A stretch of DNA of 48,009 nt from Selaginella moellendorffii (taxonomy: Eukaryota; Streptophyta; Lycopodiopsida; Selaginellales; Selaginellaceae): assembly GCF_000143415.4 (NCBI RefSeq), contig NW_003314348.1, forward strand, positions 501,593 to 549,601, read 5' to 3'. Below are positions 1 through 14,549 of the stretch, in pieces. Under the pieces are notes generated by a model, which searched no databases, was not told the DNA's origin, and was given only the letters and a program-made list of their open reading frames with translations. The translations under genes and the position numbers were made by a program. The first letter of the stretch is position 1. Each line of letters opens with the position of its first letter.

Positions 1-243
1 TCACACGAGCACGAAGTAAGTTTTTGCTTAAGCCCTGCCCACTAGCCTCCTAGCATGGAGATACACACTTCCTATGTCAATTGAGGAGAAGTATAAGGCA
101 ACCTCTAAAGCATTTGCAAAGACAAGATTTTTAGAAGCAATATCACTACCCAGCTCTCATCTTGGATCTCAAACCATATTGAAAAGAATTACAAACTTAA
201 AGCTCACCTTTATATCAAGTTTTATTGTTTACATATAACTAAA
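1..243. other. AT-rich left flank, no gene seen
   Basis: No open frame with protein-like composition or RNA gene is recognisable here. The base composition becomes strongly AT-rich towards the lectin-type gene that ends at 244. Confidence 0.5.
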
Positions 244-1176
244 TTAAAATTTATTTTTCCAAACTATAGTTTTTAAATTATTCTTATAAAATACTACTGT
301 TAAGTGTCCAGTATCTTCTATTGTTAAAATAGAATATACTAAGCATTTTGAGCAAAATACATTATTTTTCCATATAATATTTTTATTATCATCTATTATA
401 AGTAAGTGACCATCTAGTTGAAGGTGAAGATAACAAAAAATACCAGCTCTTTCTGTCATTGTAGACCATATACTTATGTTTATTTCAATATCATCAATTA
501 CTAAATTACAGTTATTTAATTTAGCTCTAAATTTGTTATTAGAAGATATTAAACTATTACTATTTATTATATGTGTACCATAAAAATATAAAGGGCCATT
601 TATTAGTTGTGCTCTATATGGCCAACACTGATTATCAATTTTAACATAATTAATATTAGGAGGTGGATTATTATCATCAGGTAAACCTTTTGGATATGGT
701 ATTTTAGGATATGCCTCATTAGGATCTCTTATAGCATTATTTTGAAGCCCAAAAAAGTCTATTGAGAAGTATCTATATACCGTTCCAATCATTCCCAAAC
801 CATATAATCTAGCATGATACTCAACTAATCTTAAAACTTGTAAGAACGTATCTCGAATATATTGGCCAGTAAATTGATAATTAGCCGGAAGTGGATTGCA
901 ATTTATAAAATTTCTAAAACCTGAAGGAATAATATAAATCCTAATCATAACTGCTTGATAACCAATACTAATAACTTCAAAAAGATAAAACCCATTATTG
1001 TTAAAAATTATTGGTTGATTAATGTCAATACTATCTATTAAACGTCTTATTCGAGCTATAATATTCCCAATATTTCGATTACTAAAATGACCAAGCCGTC
1101 CAATCCATCTTGTTTGAGGTGGTTGAGCATAGCATAAACTAGTAAATATAATTAATAAAAAGAATTTAAAAAACAT
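244..1176 (-). CDS. Secreted protein with C-terminal bulb-type (GNA) lectin domain
   Basis: Intronless frame of 310 residues. Residues 1-17 form a hydrophobic signal peptide ending in CYA before QPPQ, so export is predicted. From about residue 190 the protein resembles a GNA-type mannose-binding lectin: a YGTHIINS stretch, then NCNLVIDD, LHLQLDGHLLIIDD with IIWKNN, and a final GHLTVV..TIVWKN unit. These match the three-fold QxDxNxVxY repeats of the family, but the mannose-contact residues are degenerate (QLDGHLLII where QxDxNLVLY is expected). The N-terminal domain, about residues 20-185, is not one I recognise; it ends in a Pro/Asn-rich linker (PDDNNPPP). The gene is very AT-rich, using A/T-ending codons, unlike every intact gene downstream. 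Sugar binding is inferred from the fold only. Transfer from an AT-rich organism, or a rapidly evolving family, are both possible. Confidence 0.65.
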   Translation of the reverse strand: MFFKFFLLIIFTSLCYAQPPQTRWIGRLGHFSNRNIGNIIARIRRLIDSIDINQPIIFNNNGFYLFEVISIGYQAVMIRIYIIPSGFRNFINCNPLPANYQFTGQYIRDTFLQVLRLVEYHARLYGLGMIGTVYRYFSIDFFGLQNNAIRDPNEAYPKIPYPKGLPDDNNPPPNINYVKIDNQCWPYRAQLINGPLYFYGTHIINSNSLISSNNKFRAKLNNCNLVIDDIEINISIWSTMTERAGIFCYLHLQLDGHLLIIDDNKNIIWKNNVFCSKCLVYSILTIEDTGHLTVVFYKNNLKTIVWKNKF

Positions 1177-4022
<2,846 letters not shown>

Positions 4023-4163
4023 GAGCTCTACTGTACGGTACAGTGTGTTGTATGTACAAGTATGTAAAAACTAGCTTGCCAAGTGGCGACCTTTTATTTG
4101 GCAACAAAGCGGGCTTTCCCTCTTCTTCGGAATCAGTAGAGCTGCTGGCTAGGGTTTGGAGCG

Positions 4164-5668
4164 ATGGTGCCCGAGGCTGCGACTGGCGGGGAGGAGGCGG
4201 AGGTGCCTCTCAGCGATGGCGGCGCAGCTATGGACGAGGTAAATGCCGCTGCTCCTGCGCCTGAGGAAGACGAAGGAAAGGAAGAGAATGCAGAGAACGG
4301 GGAGGAAGAGGAACAAGAAGCCACAGTGGAGAATGCCGCGAAGCTGTTTGAGTCGGGATGCAATGCTCTCAAGGCTGGAGATTTAGAGAGCGCATCAAAT
4401 GATCTCTGCAAGGCGCTAGAAATGAGGTACTCTTGTGGAGAGAGAATGCTTGTAGTGCTTTTCTTTTTGTGGTTTCTATTTCTTTTCAGGGTGATGCTTC
4501 ACGGCGAGCTTGCTCCAGAGTGTGCATCGGCTTACTACAAGTATGGGTCGTGTCTTCTCTACAAGGTTCAAGCGGAGAGGGATATTTTCTCCGAGGCTAC
4601 TCCGGCTAAGGAGAAAGGAGTAACGATTTCTGAGCCAGCAGAAGCGGAAGAAGGTTAGTTTCTCTTTTATTCTTTTTAAGCGCTGTGATATAACTTAGGA
4701 AATGTTCTGCAGAGAGCAATGAAGCAGAGGAGAAAGTCGAAGGAGAAGACGGTGAAGATATCCAGGAAGAAGAGGAGTCTGATTTGGAGCTAGCCTGGAA
4801 GATGATGGACATTGCACGGGTGATCCACGAAAGGCAACACACGCACACTTTGGAGGAGGTGGATGTAATCTCTGGCCTGGCTGACATAAGTCTCGAGAAA
4901 GGTTGGTGACCAGATGCTGTTAGCTGTGGGAACTAAACCTTTGCATTGTTCCTTTCAGAGGATTTTCAAACTTGTTTGGATGACTACAGCAAAGCACTGG
5001 AAATTCTCAAGGGACTCGTGGAGCCCGATAATCGTCAACTGGCAGAGCTGTATGCTACTGATGAGACTTTGGTGTTAACCTTGACCCTCTCTTGACAGAT
5101 ATTTTAAGATGGCTCTAGCGAAGCAGCTCTCGAAAGCGCCCAAAGAAGCGATCGAGTGCTGTCACCTGGCTGTGGCTGTTTGCGAGAACCGCTTAGAAAG
5201 GCTCAAAGGAGAGGTCACTTGTCGAGATGAGGAGATCAAAGAAATGGAATCGCTGCTTGTCGATCTAAAAGAAAAGGTATCGTGGTACGAGCATTGCTTG
5301 TTTTCTCATCCTTGATTTTGTCTGTGACACAGGTGGACGAGCTGCATCAAATGGCTGCCGCTCCTCCACTCTTGGAAGTCTTGGAAGCGGAGAACCCTGT
5401 AGTGGCGGAGACTGTGAAGCAGACATTCATGGCCGTGGCTGACATGGCGAGCAATGGAAGCAAGGCGCCGATGGAGACGACAACAACAACAATGACAACT
5501 CCCTCCACTTCCAAGGACGCGGTAATAAATCTGGGAGTTGTGGGACGAGGGATCAAACGTGCTACTCCAGTCCTGATCACTGACAATGGAAGCGTCGCCA
5601 AAGTTTCAAAGGCATTCGAGGGAGACATGGCATCCGCTGGAGATGGATCATCGAAAAAGGCAGACTAG
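4164..5668 (+). CDS. NASP/SHNi-TPR-type histone chaperone
   Basis: Six exons (4164-4426, 4490-4653, 4713-4901, 4959-5049, 5099-5276, 5333-5668) give 406 residues in one continuous frame. The N-terminus is acidic. A first TPR (AAKLFESGCNALKAGDLESA) is followed by a second broken by a long acidic insert (about residues 120-170), then ARVIHERQ.., a TPR around DFQTCLDDYSKALEIL and another at AKQLSKAPKEAIECCHLA. A coiled coil (RLERLKGEV..EEIKEMESLL) and a basic GRGIKR patch near the C-terminus complete the layout. An acid-interrupted TPR with an SHNi-TPR is the hallmark of NASP/Sim3/Hif1, which escort histone H3-H4 or CENH3 to chromatin in the nucleus. A telo-box (TAGGGTTT, 4150-4157) lies seven bases before the ATG. 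Confidence 0.88.
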
Positions 5669-6038
5669 TCTTCCATCGACTTCATAACGTTGAGAAGGTA
5701 CTCAACTTAAAGCTTTGTCTCTAATCCTTATAATCTTTTATTTTGCAGTACCAAACGATGCCTTTTGGAAGAGAAAGAGACACTCCAATTGCAAGCAAAA
5801 AATTGTTTTTTTCAACTGAGTGAAGCTCATAGCCAAGACCAAGGAATTTTACTTGTCTCGAGAAGAGAGGAGAAGTCTGTGACAATGTCAATACGTGGAA
5901 GAAAGCAAACAAACGAGAAGCCACGTAGCTATGCACGTTTGAAAAAATATGCCACAAGAGCCCTAAAAGGGTATCTAGGGTTTAGGAGTTCTTCCTTCCA
6001 TTCGGCGTTGGTTCGTGGAGCTGGATCTGGCGCGCGCA
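5669..6038. other. NASP 3' leader-like tail with UTR intron, and promoter of next gene
   Basis: GTACTC at 5698 and TTTTGCAG ending about 5748 could bound a 3'-UTR intron of the upstream gene. Two telo-box motifs in opposite orientation (CCCTAAA at 5961-5967 and TAGGGTTTA at 5976-5984) mark the promoter of the next gene. No separate coding region is supported. Confidence 0.45.
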
Positions 6039-7048
6039 ATGGCGGTAACCAGAAATCTTGCAGCTAGAGAGCATTGTCGTGCTATATGGGAAATTCGCCT
6101 TGCAGAATAACACCGTCCGTGTCACAAATCTCTCGATCAGAGCCACCCAGCAGGACATCCTCAACTTCTTCTCCTTCTCCGGAGAGATCCAAAACGTCGA
6201 GCTTGAGAGGCAACATTTCTTTCTCTTCTCGAACTTTTGTGGGAAATTTTCTTTTTTCGCAGGGATGGAGAAGCCTCCCAGGTCGCCCATGTAACATTCA
6301 AAGACCCTGACGCTGTGGACACTGCACTCTTGTTGTCTGTAAGTCTCGATTCTCGGCTCCGATTCCTTTGTTTTCATTTTTTTTGTTCCACAGGGCGCTA
6401 CAATCGTCGATCAATCTGTGCTAATCGCTCCCGTGGAAGACTGGACGCCATCGAACCAAGTGGTATTTCTCCCAGCTTTTAGCAACTTTTCTTCCATTCT
6501 CTCACATTTTTCCAACTCAGGCTGGATCATCCGTTCCCGAGAACAAAGCCCAGGCCGTGATCACCACCATGCTCGCCAAAGGCTTCGTTCTCGGCAAGGA
6601 CGCCATGGGAAAGGCCAAAGCTTTCGACGACAAGCACCGCTTCACGGCAAGCGCAACCGCGACGATGGCCGACATCGACAAGAAGATTGGCTTCCGAGAG
6701 AAGATCAACGCCGGGACAGCGGCGGTGAATCAAGGTGTCCGAGCAGTGGATCAAAAGTTCCAGGTCTCGGAGAAGACGAAGACGGCCTTCACCACGGCCG
6801 AGCAAAAGATGTCGAGCGCCGGGTCGGCCTTGATGAAGAACAAGTATATCTTCACCGGGGCGAGCTGGGTGACCGGAGCATTCAACAAGGTGGCCAAGGC
6901 AGCCAACGATGTGTCGCAGAAAACCAAGGAGAAGGTCGAGAAGGAGGAGCAAGTTGGGGGGATCAAACGCCAGCCCAGTGGCGATTCTACCCCGAGAACT
7001 GCCGAGCTCTTCCCGGATGAAGCCATGCCTCAAGCTCATCACCTTTGA
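6039..7048 (+). CDS. RRM protein similar to BPA1 (binding partner of ACD11)
   Basis: Five exons give about 259 residues: 6039-6044, 6106-6209, 6263-6338, 6394-6459 (or 6462), 6521-7048. The N-terminal 80 residues are a small RRM (VRVTNLSIRATQQDILNFFS, then VAHVTFKDPDAVDTALLL and GATIVDQSVLIAPV). The C-terminal part is an alanine- and lysine-rich helical region that contains the family's AKGFVLGKDAMGKAKAFD and a SWVTGAFNKVAKAA segment. This layout fits plant BPA1-like proteins, known to bind the ceramide-1-phosphate transfer protein ACD11; a role in lipid-linked cell-death control is inferred only from the family. Two odd points: the first coding exon would be just ATGGCG, and the second intron (6210-6262) begins GC rather than GT. 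If the start is instead further downstream, the RRM would lose its first strand. Confidence 0.8.
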
Positions 7049-7211
7049 TTCTTGTAGTGGCCTCTCTCCTTTCTCTCTTCTTTCGCTTTATTTTTTCTTG
7101 CTCGCAAGCTTCCTTCCATTTCTATGTAAACTTGTCAAATATATATTGTCTCTTTGTTTATAGCAATTCATAGTTCCTTGGTTTGGGACTTGGAAAATTT
7201 AGGGCTCGCCG

Positions 7212-10200
7212 ATGGGGAGGGGAGCCAGTGGCATAGCTGGGGGTATTCGTCGAGCTCGATCGCGGCTGGGGCGATTTCGATCGGATCGCAAGAATGCAGC
7301 GACGGTGGCAGTGGCTGAGGATTTGGCTGCACGGGATTCAGCAGCTAGACGTAGGGTTAGGGCGCTTTCACCGCTCCAAGTGGTGTCGTCGTGGCCGCAG
7401 AGGCGCTGGGGGGCTCTGGGCGGGAAGAGCCAGCGATTTGGAGCGAATCCAGGTACTGCATTTCAGCAGTGTGGTGTGCGGTGTTTTGCGAGCTCCGGGG
7501 AGCTAGAGGGCGATGAGGATTCCGCCCAAGCATCCGAGTCGTCTTCGTCGGAAGACGAGGCTGTAGAGGAAGCAGGCTCTTCGAGGGATCAACCGGGTAA
7601 GAGCGAGGCGGCGGCGGCGAAGGAAGATGTCAAGAAGAAAGAAAAAGAGAAGAAGAGCAAAGAGGAGGAAGAGGCGGCCTTCCAAGCTATGAAGGCCAGG
7701 TTTCGCAAGGAGTTCGAGAGCAGGATTGTCAAGAACGAGAATCTGGAAGTCAAGAGTAAAGATCTTGAGGTGTCGCTAGACGGTTTTTCTTACTACCTCG
7801 AGTAAGTGATTCTTTGCTTTGGTTTCATGCTTGCGTAACAATTTTTCTCCATTTGTAGCACAAACACGCGGGAGTTACTCCTTGATTGTTCTATGGCTCA
7901 TCTCCGTCAACCAGAGTTTATGGAATATAGCCAAGGACTGCCGTCTTCAAGCCAGAGGATCCTTTTGCATGGACCTTCGGGTATGTATGTATTTTCAGGT
8001 GCTAGCAGCGTCTAAATTGTGATCTTTCCAGGCTCTCAGATTTACCAAGAGCAGCTAGTCAAGTCACTTGCACACAAACTCGACGCTTCTTTTCTTACTT
8101 TAGACAGCACTATTCTCTCTCCTCATGTAAGTTCTCTTTTCTTTCTCCATGGACTTCACCACCTCTTTTATCTAGGATTATGGCGATCAGGACGTGTCTG
8201 GAGAATCCGAGCTAGACCACGAAAGCCGGGGACGTGAGTCGAGATGGACAGACAATGAGTCTGATCAAGATGCAAGTGATGAAGAAGACGACAATGACGG
8301 AAGCGATAGCGAAGAGCCATATCGCATTTGTGCGCTGCTTGAGGTTGCAGAAGCAAGCTACAAGCACAAGCACGAGGTAGCTTTAAAGTCTTATGTTCTT
8401 TTATCGTCTTACGTTATCCCTAGATTCAAAAGGGTTCCGTGGGGTCTACAGATCAGCAAGAAGAATCTGGTTCAGCGCCTCAGATAAAGTTGAAGAAAGG
8501 TATTCATGCCTGGTGGTTAATTTCTCAGCTTTTTTATTTTAATTCCTGCAGGAGATCGTGTGAGATTTGTTGGAAGTACAGAGTCGAGAGGGGCTAAGAA
8601 AAGGTTAATAGATGTCCTGAAAGTTTCTGTTTGTCAGCTGACGAGAATCATGTGATGTTTCTCATGTTTTTGTCAGACAGTCTTTGAAGAAGGGCCAAAG
8701 AGGCTGGGTTATTTCTACACCGAAGGGCCTTTCAAACAATGTTGGGGTACGATTCATTAGCTCTGAAAAGAGAGCAGAACATTTTGGCAGAAGTTCTGAT
8801 GAATCAGCTACAAGTTTTGTAAATTGGTGTCACTGTAAGTTACGCTGGCTTTTTGTTATTGCTCTCTGATATGGAATGCTGACAGTAACGGAACTAGAGC
8901 TTGATGATGGTCCGGTAGCTTGCGCAGCAGATGAGTGGGTTGCGGCCCTTGAAGCACTGGCAGAGGTATTTTATAAATCTTTTAATAACAGTTTCGCTCA
9001 ATTGAGAAATATCAGGTGTCAGAGAGTTACAAGCCTTTAGTGGTCTACATTCCCGATCCTGAAATCTGGTTTGAGAGGGCTGTGCCATTGGCTCAAAGAC
9101 GAGTATTTCTCGAGCAAGTTGAAGAGCGGCTGGATAAGATTTCCGGCGCCGTTGTTCTTATTGCGTCAAGATCAAATGATGATCCTGAGTTTGAGAGAAG
9201 ATCAAAACTGGTAAATAGTAGCCATTTTGCCAGTAGCCATTTTGTCTGATTTCTCTATGCAGGCGAAGTCTTGTTCTAAGTGGCGAAACCATACCGTTAA
9301 TTTGGAAGACATATATCATCTATTTGTAAACACAGTCAACATATATCCACCTCAAGTAAGGTTTTGGTATTAGACTGCAGTGCTTATCTATGACGGTATA
9401 GGACGAAAAGAGCTTTGAGGAATGGAAGCAGCGACTTGAGCACGATAAGACGATATACGCATCTAGAAAAAGTATTCAGAGAATCCAGAAGGTATTGTTT
9501 GTTTTTTTATTCTTTCTTACCGAATTCTATTACAATTTCAGGTACTCGAACTCCACAACTTGGAGTGTCAAAGTTTACCAATTTTGAACACCTTAGAACT
9601 TTATCTGCCACTTGCCCGTAAGTAACGCGATTTTTATTTTTATTTTTATTTTTTTATTTTTTCATAGCTCACTGGTACTTATTAGGAATTGAGAAAGCTG
9701 TCGGATGGGCTCTCAACCACTACCTCAGTTCTTGCAGCGCATCTCCATCCATAGATAACGGGAAGCTTTCTATCCCCTTGCAGAGGTAAATTGGTACTCT
9801 TTTGATGGTATATAACTCTGGCGTTTACAGCCTTGAAAGAGCTCTTGCGATGCTAAAGGCTCAAGACGGGAGAAAAGTACCCGCAACACCTACTAAGGGA
9901 CTAAATCTAACTGTATGCGTCGAGATTTCGTGCAATTTTGTTATGTTTTAATTGTATTTTACGTACAGACTGTAGCGGAAGACGAGTACGAGAAGGCGCT
10001 TATCTCGTCTGTCATTCCAAGCGGTGAAATTGGCGTTTTGTTCACTGATGTTGGTGCACTTGAAGATGTCAAGAAAGCGCTTCAAGAGCTTGTCATTCTT
10101 CCATTGCAAAGGCCAGAACTCTTCAAAAGAGGAAATTTGACAAAGGTAATCAAGTTATGCTACAAAAATGTTAGGCCTAAGAATTTTCTACTTTCAGCCA

Positions 10201-11258
10201 TGCAGGGGAGTGCTCTTGTTTGGACCACCTGGAACCGGCAAAACACTCCTTGCCAAGGCTGTTGCCACGGAAGCGGGAGCCAATTTCATAAGTATTACGA
10301 GCTCGACCATCTCTTCGAAGGTATGCAACATTTCTCCAAATTTCCTTAGGAAACCAATTTTGCTGTTTTACAGTGGTTTGGGGACGCCGAGAAACTAACG
10401 AAGGCACTTTTCTCCCTTGCGAAAAAATTGTCACCGACGGTTGTCTTCGTGGATGAGGTCGATAGCCTTCTGGGTGCAAGAGGTGGAAGCTCAGAACATG
10501 AGGTCACCCGGCGTGTGAAGAACGAGTTTATGGCTGCTTGGGACGGTCTTCGGACCAAAGACGATGAGCGCATCATCGTTTTGGCGGCAACAAATCGCCC
10601 GTTCGACCTTGATGATGCAGTCATACGACGTTTACCACGGAGGTGAGCAATGTCGTATACATTTTCTGATGACGATCTAAGTATCTTGCCACAGGATTTT
10701 AATCGACCTTCCACAAGCATCAAGCCGAGTGAAGATACTTGGAGCTATTTTATCGAAAGAGAACCTGGAAGCGAATTTTGACATGATAGAGCTGGCAAAG
10801 ATGACGGAAGGTTACTCTGGAAGCGACCTCAAGGTAAAAACTCGAGATCGCCACTGGTAAATGACACTTCTTTGTCGCAGAACTTGTCGATCGCAGCAGC
10901 CTATAGGCCCATCCGCGAGTTTTTGGGAAAAGAGAGCGAGGTAATTAGCATTTAACACTTCTCCAAGGCTGACTTGTCTTACTTTGAGCTACTTTGAGCA
11001 GCTGAAGCAGCAAGGCATTTGTATCAATGGAGAAACAGTACAATCGATGTTGCGACCGATAACTCTAGATGATTTCCGGCAATCGATGACACAGGTACGT
11101 AAGACTCTTCACGATCTGGACTGAAGTTTCACGCTTTTTCTCAGGTGTGTGCCTCTGTAGCGTTTGATGCATTGAGTATGAACGAGCTCAGGCATTGGAA
11201 CGAGCAATATGGCGAGGGAGGAAGTAGAAAGAAGAGGAACTTTGGATTTATGATATAG
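7212..11258 (+). CDS. Msp1/ATAD1-type AAA ATPase (plant extended form)
   Basis: Twenty-one exons add to 2985 nt, 994 residues, with every phase consistent. Residues 1-100 are Arg/Ala/Ser-rich with few acids and read as a mitochondrial or plastid targeting region; a charged Glu/Lys segment follows. Then come the plant-family segments [39 protein letters not shown] (a degenerate P-loop), a long acidic insert and a VVYIPD region. The catalytic AAA domain lies near the C-terminus: Walker A GPPGTGKT (about 10225), Walker [13 protein letters not shown], sensor 1 [10 protein letters not shown], the arginine-finger segment VIRRLPRR, and a final helix [24 protein letters not shown]. Homologues in Arabidopsis (the At4g02480/At1g50140 group) are related to Msp1, which extracts mislocalised tail-anchored proteins from the outer mitochondrial membrane. 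The substrate here is unknown. Confidence 0.88.
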
Positions 11259-11465
11259 TCGCGAGTATAGAGACACAGGAAATCTCTTGTAACATAGCAT
11301 GTTTTTGTCTGACGGAAGAGAGCTAGATTGATAAGAGTATCGGACGGCTCTTGTTGTGGATACCATCCTCATCCCTTGTGATATTTTGCAGCACATCGTG
11401 CGGCCGAGGATGCGCCACGTGGCAGTGTGGCCTTAGTTTATTTCAGTTCATCGTTTTTATTTTAC

Positions 11466-14200
11466 ATGGCCATGGAGCTCGGAAGAGCGACCATGGTGCT
11501 CGGCGGTGCGTCCGCCAGCACGGATTTCTCGCGATTGATGAGCGTAAGCTCCACCAGCGCGAGCGCATTGGATAGGGTTTGGAGGCGCGGCAGGAGCGCC
11601 TTGGAATGGCGTGGCGGTAGCAATCGGCGGAGGCGAGAGGTATGAAATTCGAGCTCCCGAGAGAAAATGTGGGGATTCTTCGTCTAACATCGCTCTGGTT
11701 TTTGTAGAGAGCCTGGCTGCGAGCGATTGATTGCTGGGAGAGTAGCTTGAGACGTCGGGGGTCACACTGGAAGGTATCGGCAGTGTCCACGTCTGTGAAA
11801 GAAATAGCCCAGGAGGTAGAGTCTTCTTCTTTGCCTTTCAATTTTCTCGAGGAGGATGATAGTGAGAAGGCAACCTCAAAGAAAGGCAAGGGCGGCACCA
11901 CAGGGGCGTCGTCAGTGTCTTCCGGCGTTAGGCTGGAACACATTAGCAAAACTTTCAAAGGCACTGCTCTACTCAGAGATATCAACTGGGAGGTGAAGAA
12001 AGGAGAGAAAGTTGGGCTGGTTGGAATCAATGGAGCTGGAAAAACTACGCAATTGAAGATTATATCAGGGGAAGAACAGCCAGATTCTGGGACTGTGCTT
12101 AAGGCCAAGCCGAACATGAAGATCGCGTTTCTCACGCAGGAGTTTGAGGTGGTTCCGACCAGAACTTTGAGGGAGGAGTTCCTCAGCGCTTTCAAGGAGC
12201 AAATGGAGATATCGAGGAGGATTGAGCAAGTCCAAAAGGCTCTCGAGACCGCCACCGAGGACATGGCGTTGATGGGGAAGTTGCTGGACGAACTAGACAA
12301 GCTCCAAAAGAAGGCCGAGGCGACTGATCTCTACGACGTCGACGTGAAAGTGAACAAAGTTATGCCGGAGCTGGGATTCTCGCAAGATGATAATGATCGC
12401 TTGGTGGCATCGTACAGTGGAGGGTGGCAAATGCGTATGTCACTGGGTAAGATCTTACTCCAGGTATGCTTTCAAGTGTTCTTTTCTCCTTTCTGTTCCT
12501 CAAGACAAGTTCAACTTCCAGGAACCTGATCTCTTACTTCTGGACGAGCCGACGAATCATTTGGACATGGACACAATTGAGTGGCTTGAAGGCTATTTGA
12601 AAAAGATCGAGGTGCCCATGGTGGTTGTCTCTCACGACCGAGCTTTCCTGGATCAGCTGTGTACGAAAATTGTAGAGACGGACATGGGAGTGTCGAGAAC
12701 ATACGAAGGAAACTACAGTAACTACGTGCAGGCCAGAACGACGTGGGCTGCAGAACAGGAGATGAAGTGGAGAAAGCAGCAAAAGGAAATAGCTCAAGCC
12801 AAGGAAAATGTTAGCAGTGCTAACAGTGGACAGGCAACATCAGCTAAACGGGTACATTTTGACGTCCTTTCTCGATGGTCTCAAGTAACCCGCGTTTTTA
12901 TTTCTTTTGCAGCAACTTGAAAAGATTCAAGAGAAGGATCTTGTGGAAAAGCCTTTTGAGCACAAGTCGATAAGGTTTCGTTTTCCTGAAGCTGGACGGA
13001 GTGGTCGCATGGTTGCTAGTGTAAAAGATCTCACCCTCCAGTACGGGGAAAAGGTTAGCTTTCTTTTTTATTTGTATCATCCCGTGCTCATCAGTCTCGC
13101 TTTGTGTGCAGGTTTTGTTCAAAAAGGCAAACATGAATGTGGAAAGAGGCGAGAAACTGGCAATTATAGGTCCAAATGGTTGTGGCAAGAGCACCTTACT
13201 GCGCCTGATTCTGGGTTATGAGAAACCAACCCGTGGAGATATAACTCTCGGCGAGCATCGAGTTGTACCCAACTACTTTGAGCAGAATCAGGTTCTTTGG
13301 TTCTTCTCCCAGCGAAGAAATGGCTTCTCACTGTTAGTGATGCCAGGCTGAGGCATTGGATCTTAACAAAACGGTCTTGGAAACAGTGGAAGAAGTAGCC
13401 GAGGACTGGAGGCTCGACGACATCAAAGGCCTGCTTGGAAAGTGCAACTTCAAGGCTGAGATGTTTCCCAGGAAAGCGGCCTTTTTGAGTGGAGGCGAAA
13501 AGGTGACAAGTGCTTTTTACCAGTTTGTTCCGCCATTAATACTTCCTTGACAGGCTCGGTTGGCATTTTGCAAATTCATGGTCAAGCCTTCGACTTTGCT
13601 CGTACTGGACGAGCCTACAAACCACCTTGACATCCCTACGAAAGAAATGCTGGAGGTATGAAAGCTAATCGTGCCTTGAGGACCGGCAGTAACGAGCTGA
13701 TGGTTTTCCAACTCGCAGGAGGCTCTGAGAGAATACCACGGCACGGTTCTCGTCGTCTCGCACGATCGCTACTTTGTGCGGCAGATTGTCAACAGAGTCG
13801 TGGAAGTGAAGAACGGACGACTGGAAGACTACAACGGAGACTACAACGTAAGCATCTCTAATTCTCGCATTGCTCCTCACACACTGCTCTTCTTTGGCAG
13901 TACTATCTCGAAAAGAACTTGGAGGCACGGAGAAAGGAGCTCGAGAGGGAGCAAGAGCTGGAAGGCAAGGCCCCGTTAGTGAAAGCCAAGTCCAAGATGT
14001 CCAAGGTACCTTGACTCTTTACTTAAAATCAAACTAAAACACATTAGGACGACTAAGAACGATTCAAAGCTTTCGTCTAAAACTTCTCTTGTTCGTTGTT
14101 CCAGGCTGAGAAAGAACTCCAGAAGAAACAAAAGGCCCAATCGTACCAGCAGAAAAACTCCAAAGGAAAGTTGTCAAAGAATTCCAAGCGCTGGAATTAA
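11466..14200 (+). CDS. ABCF (GCN20-type) ATPase with transit peptide, ABCF5-like
   Basis: Ten exons (11466-11639, 11708-12463, 12522-12851, 12913-13053, 13112-13291, 13347-13502, 13554-13655, 13719-13847, 13901-14005, 14105-14200) encode 722 residues. Two ABC cassettes and no membrane segments are present. The first has Walker A GINGAGKTT, signature SYSGGWQMRMSLGK and Walker B LLLLDEPTNHLD. The second has GPNGCGKST, LSGGEKARLAF and LLVLDEPTNHLD. The linker is Lys/Glu-rich and the tail ends in a Lys/Ser-rich segment. ABCF proteins are ribosome-associated translation factors. The Ser/Arg-rich first 90 residues resemble a chloroplast transit peptide, as in Arabidopsis ABCF5, so plastid location is inferred. 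The start at 11466 was chosen; an in-frame ATG at 11427 would add 13 hydrophobic residues. Confidence 0.92.
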
Positions 14201-14549
14201 TAGAGTCAATTCCTTTGTACAGGATCGAGCCAATCAATCAAACTGTAGTTATCTAAGTGTAATCATGTTTATACTTAACCGAGCAATAGCTTTAGGGTTC
14301 TTGAGTGTCAATTTTAAACTAGCAAAATAGGGTTCTTGAGAGTGGTGGTCCACGCGGAGCGCACTGTGGACGGCGACAAAAGAGGTTGAATTGGCGCTTG
14401 TTCCTTTCGAGCCGGCGGGTAAGATGTGAGATTATGGGAATTGGAGGCCAGGCGAGGCCAGTCAACTCCGATTTGCGGAATAATTTGGGGACAAAACGAA
14501 ATGCAGCAGTGGCACGCGGGCGCTGGCGATGCTGCTCGCCTAGATCCGC
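14201..14549. promoter_or_regulatory. Intergenic promoter region with repeated telo-box-like motif
   Basis: The gap between the ABCF stop and the PLP-enzyme start carries TAGGGTTCTTGAG twice, near 14293 and 14327, in the same orientation. The same TAGGGTTCTTG core recurs at 17556 in the RPB10/SelT promoter. Telo-boxes are common in promoters of plant translation and replication genes; function here is inferred. Confidence 0.45.

Noticed and set aside
244-700. Assigning an enzyme or other named activity to the N-terminal domain of the lectin gene
   Set aside because: I recognise no catalytic motif or family signature; only the lectin half is supported.
11443-12300. 285-codon open frame antisense to the ABCF gene
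   Set aside because: Lies opposite a strong ABC-ATPase with both Walker motifs; it has no domain and its composition follows the coding strand.
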